64,000 nt of DNA from Herbiconiux sp. (GTDB lineage: Bacteria > Actinomycetota > Actinomycetes > Actinomycetales > Microbacteriaceae). The notes beneath the pieces are model-generated. The model was not told where the DNA came from. It was given only the letters and a program-made list of their open reading frames with translations, and did not search any database. Numbering within the stretch: position 1 is the first letter of the stretch; every line of letters starts with the position of its first letter. Positions 26,234 through 33,642 of the stretch are shown here, piece by piece. The DNA lies in NCBI RefSeq assembly GCF_023264855.1, contig NZ_JAHFUW010000014.1, forward strand, positions 27,601-91,600. Reading direction: 5' to 3'. Made by a program: the position numbers and the translations under genes.

Positions 26234-27553
26234 ATGCTGACCCACGTGCTGACACGTGTGCGACGACTCGCTACCCGGCCCGTCGTCCTCTGGTCGGCGT
26301 TCGCCCTGACCCACCTGTGGCTGGGCTGGGTGGGTCTGAACCACCCGAACCTCCCGTTCGGCGACGTCACGAACGTGTACCTGCCGTGGGTGCAGCAGTC
26401 CCTCGACGGCTATCGTCTCGGCGTCGACGGCCCGTGGGTGTACCCCATTCTGGCGTTCCTGCCGATGCTCGCCTCCCTCGTTCTCGGGCCGGGCCTCTAC
26501 GGCATCGGCTGGATGCTGATGGTCAGCATCGCGGATGCCGCGATCTTCGCCTACCTGATCACCCGTCGTTCCCGCACCGAGGTTCCCGCCGCCGGGCACG
26601 GCCTGCGCATCCTCGCCGCCTGGTGGTGGCTGGCGTTCCTCCTGCTGATCGGCCCGGTTTCTGTCGGGCGCATCGACATCTTCACCGTCGACCTCGTGAT
26701 CGCCGGGCTGCTGGTCATCCGCAACCGGCCGGCCCTCGCCGGCGTGCTGCTGGGCCTGGCCACCTGGGTGAAGGTCTGGCCCGCCGCTCTGATCGCGGCC
26801 GGAGTGATCGCGATGCGCCGGCGCCTGCGCGTGGCCGTCGGCGCCCTGATCACCCTCGTGGGTGTCGCGGCCGGTGCTCTGGCGTTCGGCGCCGGGCTCA
26901 ACGCCTTCAGCTTCGTGTCCGAGCAGACCGGCCGCGGAATGCAGGTGGAGGCGCCCATCTCGTCGCTCTGGATGTGGCTGGCGTTCTTCGGCGACCGCAC
27001 GCGGGTGTACTACGACCACGAGATCCTGACCTTCCAGGTCACCGGCCCCGGCAGTGATCTCGCGGCCATGCTCATGACTCCTCTGCTCGTCGTCGCGGTC
27101 GCCGCCATCCTCGTGCTCGCCGTGTTCGTCGTGCGCACCGGCGCCGCCTCGACAGTGGTGCTGCCCCCGCTCGCCCTGGCGCTCGTCGCCGCGCTGATCG
27201 TGTTCAACAAGGTGGGGTCGCCCCAGTTCATGGTGTGGCTGTCGGCCCCGATCATCCTGGGTATCGTCACCCAGGGCCGCCGCTTCTTCCTCCCGGCGAT
27301 GATGGCCTTCGTGATGGGCGCGCTCACCCAGGTGATCTACCCGATCGCCTACGACTGGGTGCTGGGGCTCGACCCGGTGATGCTCGGTGTGCTGACCGTG
27401 CGCAACCTGCTCTCGATCGCCATGCTCGGGGTCGGTGTGGCCATGCTGTGGCAGAGTAGGAAGTCCTCACGACCCGTGGGCCCGAGAGAGGTGGATGAGC
27501 ATGCTGGTGGCCTTTTCCGTGGCACCTTCCGGCGGGCCGTCGCAGAGCGGTGA
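26234..27553 (+). CDS. GT87/DUF2029-type polytopic membrane protein, possible mannosyltransferase
   Basis: Membrane protein of 439 residues with about ten TM segments (for example VVLWSAFALTHLWLGW, PILAFLPMLASLVLG, LLVVAVAAILVLAVFVV). A first loop motif NLPFGDVTNVYLPW and a conserved Lys/Trp stretch LATWVKVWPAALI are typical of polyprenyl-phosphate-mannose-dependent GT87 enzymes. That would place it in envelope glycan assembly, but the donor and acceptor are not deducible. ATG 26234 is used; GTG 26246 lies eight bases after TATGCT and may be the real leaderless start. The 3' end overlaps the next gene by 59 bases. Confidence 0.75.
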   Translation: MLTHVLTRVRRLATRPVVLWSAFALTHLWLGWVGLNHPNLPFGDVTNVYLPWVQQSLDGYRLGVDGPWVYPILAFLPMLASLVLGPGLYGIGWMLMVSIADAAIFAYLITRRSRTEVPAAGHGLRILAAWWWLAFLLLIGPVSVGRIDIFTVDLVIAGLLVIRNRPALAGVLLGLATWVKVWPAALIAAGVIAMRRRLRVAVGALITLVGVAAGALAFGAGLNAFSFVSEQTGRGMQVEAPISSLWMWLAFFGDRTRVYYDHEILTFQVTGPGSDLAAMLMTPLLVVAVAAILVLAVFVVRTGAASTVVLPPLALALVAALIVFNKVGSPQFMVWLSAPIILGIVTQGRRFFLPAMMAFVMGALTQVIYPIAYDWVLGLDPVMLGVLTVRNLLSIAMLGVGVAMLWQSRKSSRPVGPREVDEHAGGLFRGTFRRAVAER

Positions 27554-27839
27554 CCCCGACGGCGCGAGCCTGCACGACGCCGTCGCCGCGGCGGTCGAGG
27601 TGGTGCGCTCCTCCGGCCTGCCGAACTCCACCGACGCGATGTTCACCACGATCGAGGGATCGTGGGATGAGGTCTTCGACGTGGTACGGCGTGCCACCGA
27701 GGCCATCCAGGCGTACGGCCCGCGCGTCTCGCTCGTGTTGAAAGCCGACATCCGTGGCGATCGCACCGGCGAGCTCGAGGGCAAGGTCGAGCGGCTGGAA
27801 GCGGCCCTCGCGCGTCGCGACGACCAGCCGGGCGCCTAG
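27495..27839 (+). CDS. Thiamine-binding protein, MTH1187/YkoF-like
   Basis: Small protein of about 114 residues with the ferredoxin-like fold of the DUF77/MTH1187 family: MLVAFSVAPSGG, VRSSGLPNSTDAMFTTIEG, WDEVFDVVRRATEAI and RVSLVLKADIR. Members bind thiamine or related pyrimidines and may act in salvage. No TPP riboswitch is seen nearby. The start at ATG 27495 is preceded by AGAGAGG; ATG 27501 is an alternative. The gene begins inside the last codons of the GT87 gene, so the two are likely co-transcribed. Confidence 0.82.
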   Translation: MSMLVAFSVAPSGGPSQSGDPDGASLHDAVAAAVEVVRSSGLPNSTDAMFTTIEGSWDEVFDVVRRATEAIQAYGPRVSLVLKADIRGDRTGELEGKVERLEAALARRDDQPGA

Positions 27840-27841
27840 CC

Positions 27842-28870
27842 TCACAACCGGCCGAGCGCCGCCAGCGTGGCCGCCGAGACGGAGTTCTCTCCGCCGAGCA
27901 CGGTGATCTCGGAGGGTTTCATCCTCACCAGTTCTGCGGCGACGCTCGGCGGGATGGAGTCTCTCTCGACCAGCAGCAGCGGTCCGTCGGCGCTGATCGC
28001 GGCGGGACCGCCCGACAGGGCGTCGGCGAAGCCGGCACCCGAGGCGATGTAGACGTGCGGCCCGCTCTGGTCGGGCACCGTCGTGGACGAGATGCCCACA
28101 GAGACCTCGTAGCGATCGGAGCCCGCGATGCGGACGACCGGCGCGATGGCGTTCAGCTGGCTGAATACCGCATCCGACACGCTGTTCACCCCGCCCAGCA
28201 AGACGATCGTCCGGGGCTGGTTCCGGGCCAGGTACGCCAGAACGTCTGACGGAACGGCGCCACGCTGCGTCAGCAGCACGGGCCCGCGACCGTGGCCGGC
28301 TGCCGCGCCACCGGAGAGCGCATCGGGGAAGGTCTCGCCGGATGCGACGTAGGCCACCGGAACCCGGCGCGTGAAGGCTGCATCGGCGACCGCGGCCGAC
28401 ACCGCGTAGCGATCGGCCCCGGCGATGCGGCGCACGACGGGGGCAAAGGCCCCGAGCGCGGTCTCGACCTCGGGGGAGATCGTCGCGGTGCCTCCCACGA
28501 TCACGATCGCCGCCGGCTGCAGCCTCCGGAGTTCCGCCGCGATAACCGGGGGGATGCTGTCGCGCGTGACGAGCAGCACACCGCCTCCCTCCACGCCCAC
28601 GGCCGCCGACGCGGACAGGGCGTCGCTGAACACCGCTCCCGACACGATGTCGACCACCGGTACGCCCGGAGAGAAGGTGTTCGCCGACAGCGCGGCCGAC
28701 ACCTCGTAGCGGTCTGCGCCGCCGATCCGCTCGATGCTGACGCGTCGTTCGGCCGGCGGAGCGGTGTCGGCCCGGGCCGTGGATCCCAGGAAGACCGTGG
28801 CGGCCACGGTGGCTGCCACGACCAGGGCGGAGACGATCGACCGGGAGCGTGGACGTGATGATACGAGCAT
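27842..28870 (-). CDS. Secreted protein with three cell wall-binding type 2 repeats
   Basis: Exported protein of 342 residues: signal peptide (VSALVVAATVAATVFLGSTARA) and then three tandem CW_binding_2 repeats of about 95 residues, each opening with RIGGADRYEVS, RIAGADRYAVS or RIAGSDRYEVS and containing a FSDALS/FPDALS/FADALS block and an I-VLGG strand. These repeats anchor surface proteins to wall polymers in clostridia and are frequent in actinobacteria. There is no catalytic domain, so it may be purely structural. The ATG at 28870 lies six bases after TATCCT. A 10-bp inverted repeat covers both elements. Confidence 0.85.
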   Translation of the reverse strand: MLVSSRPRSRSIVSALVVAATVAATVFLGSTARADTAPPAERRVSIERIGGADRYEVSAALSANTFSPGVPVVDIVSGAVFSDALSASAAVGVEGGGVLLVTRDSIPPVIAAELRRLQPAAIVIVGGTATISPEVETALGAFAPVVRRIAGADRYAVSAAVADAAFTRRVPVAYVASGETFPDALSGGAAAGHGRGPVLLTQRGAVPSDVLAYLARNQPRTIVLLGGVNSVSDAVFSQLNAIAPVVRIAGSDRYEVSVGISSTTVPDQSGPHVYIASGAGFADALSGGPAAISADGPLLLVERDSIPPSVAAELVRMKPSEITVLGGENSVSAATLAALGRL

Positions 28871-28894
28871 GAGATGAGGATATGTCATCTCATG
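28868..28894. promoter_or_regulatory. 10-bp inverted repeat over the start codon and -10 of the wall-binding-repeat gene
   Basis: CATGAGATGA at 28868-28877 and its exact reverse complement TCATCTCATG at 28885-28894 flank seven bases. The -10 hexamer TATCCT (28877-28882, minus strand) and the ATG at 28870 both lie inside. This is the layout of a repressor operator. Confidence 0.5.
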
Positions 28895-28924
28895 TCGAAG
28901 TGGAGCCATTCGGCTCGGGAGTCG

Positions 28925-29629
28925 TCAGTTGACGGGGAGCGGCTGGTCGTCGTCGGGCTGGGGGTTGGTGAGGTATTCGTCGCGGGGGAGCAGGCCGTCT
29001 TGGATGGCACGCTTGCGCAGCGCGACCTTGGTGCCTACGTCGATGCCCACCACGCGGTACTTCTCGCGGATGCGCTTGAGGTAGGACTTCGCGGTCTCCT
29101 CGGAGATGTCGAGGGCCTTCGCCACCTGCTTCACGGGCTCGCCACCGCCGTAGAGGGCCATCACGCGACGCTCCTGGGCGCTGAGCCGGGGCGAGGCGTC
29201 GAGGTCGTCGGCCGCGAGAGCCAGGTCGAGCTCGGTGGAGATGAAGCTGTCGCCCACCGCGGCGGCGCGGATGGCCTCGACGATCATGTCGGCCTCCTCG
29301 CTCTTCACCAGATAGCCCAGGGCCCCCGCGGCGATCGCCTCGCGCACCACGACGGGCTCGGAGTAGGTGCTCATCAGCACGGTCTTGACGCCGGCCGACT
29401 TGAGCGCGCGCAGTTTCACCGAGACGGGAAGCTGGTCTTTGAGGTCGAGGTCGAGCAGCACCACGTCGACCGGGAACTCCGGATGCGTCAGCAGGTCCGG
29501 CCAGGTCGTGACGGCGGCCACCATGCTGATGTCGTCGGCGGCTCCGCGGATCCACTCGGTCAGAGCACCGAGCAGCATGCGGTGGTCGTCGACGATGGCC
29601 AAACGGATAGGGTCCCGCTCGATCGTCAC
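28925..29629 (-). CDS. LuxR-type (NarL/FixJ) response regulator
   Basis: Two-component response regulator of 234 residues. The receiver domain has the acidic pair in IVDDHRML (residues 13-14), the phospho-acceptor Asp in VVLLDLDLKD (about 59), Thr/Ser in VLMSTYSE and Lys in GYLVKSEEAD. The C-terminal HTH has LSAQERRVMALYGGGEPVKQ (split) and ISEETAKSYLKRIREKY. The GTG at 29629 follows AAGGAG. It is the last gene of an apparent operon with the sensor kinase at 30932 and the pseudokinase-like protein at 29664. The target genes are unknown; the wall-binding gene next door is a candidate. Confidence 0.92.
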   Translation of the reverse strand: MTIERDPIRLAIVDDHRMLLGALTEWIRGAADDISMVAAVTTWPDLLTHPEFPVDVVLLDLDLKDQLPVSVKLRALKSAGVKTVLMSTYSEPVVVREAIAAGALGYLVKSEEADMIVEAIRAAAVGDSFISTELDLALAADDLDASPRLSAQERRVMALYGGGEPVKQVAKALDISEETAKSYLKRIREKYRVVGIDVGTKVALRKRAIQDGLLPRDEYLTNPQPDDDQPLPVN

Positions 29630-29663
29630 TGGAGCTCCTTCTTCACACTATGGGTCGGGCACT

Positions 29664-30935
29664 TCATAGGTCGGACCGCGAGGCATCAGGCACGACGACG
29701 TGGGCGTCGACGCTGACTCGCAACCTGCCGGTACGGGTCTCGAAGGAGTACCGGCCGACGCGGGACAGTGCCGACCAGACAGCGGGATCGATACGGCGGC
29801 GGGGTATGCCCTCGATCGAGATGACTATCGGAAGCACCATCCTATCGGCAGGCACACCACCGTTCGAGGAACTCGGCCGCCCCATCGACACCTCGATGCG
29901 AGGGGCGAAGCGCCCGGATTCGTCGACGATCAACCAGAGCGCCGAGAGCAGGCCGTCCCGCTGCGGTGGTTCGAGGTAGCCCGCCAACCCGTCGGCGTCG
30001 TGCAGCACCACGGCGTCGCCGAGCACCGCCGACTCCGTGGTGGCGTGCTTCAGCCAGGTCTCCCGGCGGCCCGCCACCAGCAGCCGGCGCAGGTCGGTGG
30101 CCAGCATCGACGCCGTCGAGGAGAGCGACTTGTCCAGCGGCAGCGCGACCCGGCCGGTCGCGACGTCTTGCAGCAGCTCCTCGGCGGCGAGGTCGAGCAG
30201 GGCGAGCTCTTCGGATGCCAGCAGCCCGAGGCCGTAGCGGGGAGCGCTGATGGTGCTCTCGGCCACGGTGCGATCCAGTTCCCGCTGCACCAGGTCGCCG
30301 AACGAGCGCACGATGATGATGCCGGCGAACGTCGGAACGACGGTGAGCACCACCGAGGAGATGCCGAGGGCGGCGGTTCCCGGCGAGGAGACCTCGAGCA
30401 CTGCGAGCATCACCAGCTGCACGACGGTGAGAGCGCAGACGGCCACGAGCACGTTCATCGTGGGGCGGAAGGTGACGCAGGCCAGCATGGTGGCACCGAT
30501 GCCGATGGTCACCGTCACGTAGCTCGCAGTGGGCTCGCTGTGCACCAGCGCGATGTAGTCCAGCGCGAGCGCGATGGAGTCGGCGGCGAGCACTCCCGCG
30601 AACGCCCAGAGCGGCAGCACGCCGCGGCGGCGGCGGGCGATCAGAACGGCCGCCGCGAAGGCGAGCACGACCACGGTCCAGCCGATCAGCGAGCCGGGCA
30701 GCCAGTCGTTCACCTCCCAGGTCCAGCCGAACGAGACCAGGCCGCGAACGATCAGGATGAGCCCCACGATCACCGCCCCGATGCCGAGGTAGCCGATCCC
30801 GAGCCGGGAGTCGCGCTCGATGTTCTGGCGGAGCTCGTCGACGGCCCGGGGGCCCGCGCGCCGGGCCCGGATCATCTCGGTCAGCACGCCGCCGTCTCCC
30901 GGCCGGGGCCGACGGCCCTCGGGCGCGGCGCTCAC
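29664..30935 (-). CDS. Polytopic membrane protein with kinase-like but catalytically empty cytoplasmic domain
   Basis: Protein of 423 residues between a sensor kinase and its response regulator. After about 40 residues come six TM segments (to about residue 210). The soluble part begins with a DHp-like helical stretch (ELALLDLAAEELLQDVATG) that has no phosphorylatable His in the expected place. It continues with LLSALWLIVDE, which aligns in position to the N-box of the partner kinase but lacks the N-box Asn, and no DxGxG motif follows. I read it as a degenerate kinase, probably a sensory or regulatory partner. The GTG start overlaps the kinase stop as GTGA. Function unknown. Confidence 0.75.
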   Translation of the reverse strand: MSAAPEGRRPRPGDGGVLTEMIRARRAGPRAVDELRQNIERDSRLGIGYLGIGAVIVGLILIVRGLVSFGWTWEVNDWLPGSLIGWTVVVLAFAAAVLIARRRRGVLPLWAFAGVLAADSIALALDYIALVHSEPTASYVTVTIGIGATMLACVTFRPTMNVLVAVCALTVVQLVMLAVLEVSSPGTAALGISSVVLTVVPTFAGIIIVRSFGDLVQRELDRTVAESTISAPRYGLGLLASEELALLDLAAEELLQDVATGRVALPLDKSLSSTASMLATDLRRLLVAGRRETWLKHATTESAVLGDAVVLHDADGLAGYLEPPQRDGLLSALWLIVDESGRFAPRIEVSMGRPSSSNGGVPADRMVLPIVISIEGIPRRRIDPAVWSALSRVGRYSFETRTGRLRVSVDAHVVVPDASRSDL

Positions 30936-32095
30936 TTGGGCACCTCGAGCACGACGGTGGTGCCGGATCCGGGGGAGGAGAACAGGCGCACCTTGCCGCC
31001 CACGTCGTTGATGCGGGCGATCACGGATTCGGCGAGTCCCAGCCGGCCCACGTCGACCGACTGCAGATCGAAGCCGACCCCCGAATCGGTCACCATCGCC
31101 CGCACCGTCTGGTCGTCTTCGGTGATGGTCACGTCGGCGGATCCGACTTCGGCGTGCCGGCGCACGTTCTCCAGGCACTCGGAGAGCGAGAGCAGGAAGG
31201 CGTCGAGCACGTGGCTCGGCAACAGGATCTGTCCGGAGCCGTGCCAGGCGACCTCCAGGCCCATCCGGCCGAAGCGCTGCTTGACCGATTCCAGGGTATG
31301 ACCGAGATCGCTGGTCTCGACCGGTTCGAGGGTGTAGCCCCCGGAGGAGCGCGGCATCGGCGTACCGCCGAGTCGCAACTGGCGCAGCAGCCGGGCATCC
31401 TCACCCGCCTGATTGCGCAGGGCATCCGGACTGACGCCGATACCGGAGTGCGCGAGCAGGGTGAGGGTGGCCAGGACGGTGTCGTGCAGCAGGCGGGCGC
31501 CGTGGCGGCGCTGCGCCTCGATCTCGCTCGCCTGCCGCTCGACCGCGTGCGCCCGCCCGAGCCGGGCCATGCCGGTGAAGGCGCGGCGCAGGCTCGCCGA
31601 CAGCCAGGTGGCGGCCACGAACAGGGCCACCCAGCCCACCACGATCGAGGCGATCACGAACGCGGCCCGCTCGGTCTGCCAGGTGGCGAGGGTGGCCAGG
31701 GCCAGCACCGGAACGTACGCGGGCAGTACCAGCCAGAGCAGCCGGGGTGATGCCGAGATGGTGGCGATCAGCGAGGGGATCGCGGTGGAGGCGAAGAAGG
31801 TGAGGCCGCTGGTGGTCGGGATGTCGTCGATGGCGACGCCGGGCAGCAGGAAGCTCGCGAGGGTGGCCACCCCCAGCAGGTAGGTCACGCCCGGCCAGAG
31901 CAGCGAACGGCTGTTGCCGACGAGCGAGAAGCCGAACGCGGTGAGCGCCATCAGGGCCAGGTTGAGGCCGTAATCGCCGAGGTGGCCGAGGTTGGGCACC
32001 AGGATGCTCACGAACGAGGCGCTGGAGAACAAGAGCCCGAGATTGCGCGAGGTGCGGTTCAGCAGCTTGCGGCGTTCGCGATCCGTTCTGGGCAT
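30932..32095 (-). CDS. Membrane sensor histidine kinase (HisKA_3-like)
   Basis: Histidine kinase of 387 residues, first gene of the operon. About five or six TM segments fill residues 18-185 without a large extracellular loop, so it may sense the membrane itself. The DHp helix has RRHGARLLHDTVLATLTLL with the phospho-acceptor His near 205. The ATPase domain shows N-box SECLENVRRHA and G1 box DSGVGFD, then SPGSGTTVVLEV. It pairs with the LuxR-type regulator at 28925 and is translationally coupled to the membrane protein in between. TATCAT at 32122-32127 on the minus strand is a possible -10. Confidence 0.9.
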   Translation of the reverse strand: MPRTDRERRKLLNRTSRNLGLLFSSASFVSILVPNLGHLGDYGLNLALMALTAFGFSLVGNSRSLLWPGVTYLLGVATLASFLLPGVAIDDIPTTSGLTFFASTAIPSLIATISASPRLLWLVLPAYVPVLALATLATWQTERAAFVIASIVVGWVALFVAATWLSASLRRAFTGMARLGRAHAVERQASEIEAQRRHGARLLHDTVLATLTLLAHSGIGVSPDALRNQAGEDARLLRQLRLGGTPMPRSSGGYTLEPVETSDLGHTLESVKQRFGRMGLEVAWHGSGQILLPSHVLDAFLLSLSECLENVRRHAEVGSADVTITEDDQTVRAMVTDSGVGFDLQSVDVGRLGLAESVIARINDVGGKVRLFSSPGSGTTVVLEVPK

Positions 32096-32216
32096 CAGTT
32101 CACTGCTCTGGGCATTTCTGCATGATAGCGCGACCGCGCGGAACCGGCCGCGGACCGGATGTGCCTCGCCGCGCCTTACACAGAAGTTCTGTTAGCGCTG
32201 CCCCCTGAAGTGGGGG

Positions 32217-32308
32217 TTGGAACATCGACAGGTGTCGGTAAACTCGAACGAGATCCGGGGGGAATTGGCCGGGGAGCGAGCTCAGCGCCGCTCCCCGGCC
32301 GCTTTTTT
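32217..32308 (+). ncRNA. Candidate small RNA (promoter plus orphan intrinsic terminator)
   Basis: TTGGAA (32217-32222), a 16-base spacer and TAAACT (32239-32244) look like a sigma-70-type promoter that would start RNA near 32251. The only thing downstream is the strong terminator at 32267-32308, and no plus-strand gene exists on either side. The product would be about 55-60 nt, mostly one GC hairpin. No conserved RNA family was recognised. The tail of the RNA runs towards, but stops before, the metX 3' end. Confidence 0.35.
32267..32308 (+). terminator. Strong rho-independent terminator on the plus strand
   Basis: Perfect 12-bp GC stem (GGCCGGGGAGCG at 32267-32278 with CGCTCCCCGGCC at 32289-32300) followed by GC and six T residues at 32303-32308. 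Orientation is plus, although both neighbouring genes are on the minus strand. On the minus strand no T tract follows the hairpin, but it may still help end metX transcripts. Confidence 0.8.
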
Positions 32309-32325
32309 GCGTCAGCGTCGTCTCA

Positions 32326-33531
32326 TCAGAGCGCGAGCAGCCGCGAGATCTCCCGGCCCACCTCGTCGAACTCGATCAAGAAGCCGTCGTGGCCGAATTT
32401 CGACTCGATCACGATCGGGCGGGTGCCGTCGATGTTCCCCGGGATGTGGGCCGCGATCAGCTCCTGGTCTTCGACGGGGAAGAGCCGGTCGCTGTCGATG
32501 CCGACGATCAGCGTCTTGGCGCGCACCGACTCGAGCGCGGCGACCACCCCGGCCCGGCCACGGCCGATGTCGTGCGAGTTCATCGCCTCGACCAGCGTGA
32601 TGTAGGTGTTCGCGTCGAAACGGCGGGTGAACTTGTTGCCATGGAAGTCGAGGTACGACTCCACGGCGAAGCGCCCGCCGCCGCCCAGCGGACTGATGCC
32701 GCTCTGCCAGCTGCGCTGGAAGCGGGCGTTCAGCTCGCTCGGGCTGCGGTAGTTCAGCAGCGCCATCCGCCTGGCCAGCGCCAGCCCTTGGTGCGGGCCC
32801 TCGCCGTCGGGGGAGTCGTAGTACTGGCCGTCCTGGAACAGCGGATCGGCGCGGATCGCCTGCACCTGCACCGAGTTCAGCGCGATCTGGTCGGCCGAGC
32901 TCATGGCGGGGGCGGCGATGATCGCCACGCGGTCCATCTCGTCGGGGTACCGCACGGCCCACTCGAGCACCTGCATCCCGCCCATCGAGCCGCCGACCAC
33001 GGCGAACCAGTGCTCGATGCCGATCGTGTGAGCGAGGGCGTGCTGGGCCACGACCTGGTCGGCGATGGTGGTGAACGGGAAGCGGGCACCCCACTCCACG
33101 GCGTCGGGCGCGATCGAGGAGGGGCCCGTGCTGCCCTGGCAGCCGCCCAGCATGTTGGGGGCGACGATGAACCAGCGGTCGGTGTCGAGGGGGAGGCCCG
33201 GCCCGACGAGCCCCGGCCACCAGCCGTCGGTCGGATGCCCGGGCTCGGCGGGGTGGTTGAGGTTGCTGTCGCCGGTGAGGGCGTGCAGCACCAGGATGGC
33301 GTTGTCGCGCTCCGGCGACAGGGTGCCGTAGGTCTGGTAGGCGATGCGGGCCCGCGGAACCACCGCCCCGCTCTCGAACGTGAAGTCGCCGATCTCGGCG
33401 AACCTCCGCCGCCCCACGGGGTCGCCCACCCGCCAGGCTCCGGATGCCGGCGGCTTCCCGAGCACCGACCGGATCTCCGCATCGCTGATGAAGCCGCTGG
33501 GAACCGTGTCCTCGTTCGTCTGCCAATCCAT
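32326..33531 (-). CDS. metX: Homoserine O-acetyltransferase
   Basis: Acetylates homoserine with acetyl-CoA in methionine synthesis, 401 residues, alpha/beta-hydrolase fold. The nucleophile elbow is GGSMGGMQVLEW (Ser near 165), the Asp of the triad is in VGIDSDRLFP and the His in SKFGHDGFLIE. HALTGDSNLNHP forms the oxyanion-side loop. MetX-type (not MetA-type) acylation fits actinobacteria. It lies 111 bases downstream of metY on the same strand, with a hairpin between, so read-through is probably partial. Acetyl versus succinyl specificity cannot be proved from sequence alone. Confidence 0.94.
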   Translation of the reverse strand: MDWQTNEDTVPSGFISDAEIRSVLGKPPASGAWRVGDPVGRRRFAEIGDFTFESGAVVPRARIAYQTYGTLSPERDNAILVLHALTGDSNLNHPAEPGHPTDGWWPGLVGPGLPLDTDRWFIVAPNMLGGCQGSTGPSSIAPDAVEWGARFPFTTIADQVVAQHALAHTIGIEHWFAVVGGSMGGMQVLEWAVRYPDEMDRVAIIAAPAMSSADQIALNSVQVQAIRADPLFQDGQYYDSPDGEGPHQGLALARRMALLNYRSPSELNARFQRSWQSGISPLGGGGRFAVESYLDFHGNKFTRRFDANTYITLVEAMNSHDIGRGRAGVVAALESVRAKTLIVGIDSDRLFPVEDQELIAAHIPGNIDGTRPIVIESKFGHDGFLIEFDEVGREISRLLAL

Positions 33532-33590
33532 AACACGTCAATTCTGTCGTGCCCCGGGAGCCCCGATGACATTGTTACGTGCGGTGCTGG

Positions 33591-33630
33591 CGAAAGAGCC
33601 CCCTCGCACGGCGGCGAGAGGGCTCTTTCG
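33591..33630 (-). terminator. Hairpin between metY and metX
   Basis: CGAAAGAGCCC at 33591-33601 pairs with GGGCTCTTTCG at 33620-33630, extended by CTCGC/GCGAG, around a short loop. On the minus strand the stem ends in CTCTTTCG, a modest T-rich end. It lies just after the metY stop and probably lowers read-through into metX. Confidence 0.65.
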
Positions 33631-33642
33631 GTGCGAGAACCG

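Noticed and set aside
32201..32216. CCCCC/GGGGG hairpin near 32201 as an actinobacterial 6C RNA
   Set aside because: 6C RNA needs two loops with at least six unpaired C residues. Here the five Cs are paired in the stem and no second matching loop is present on the same strand.
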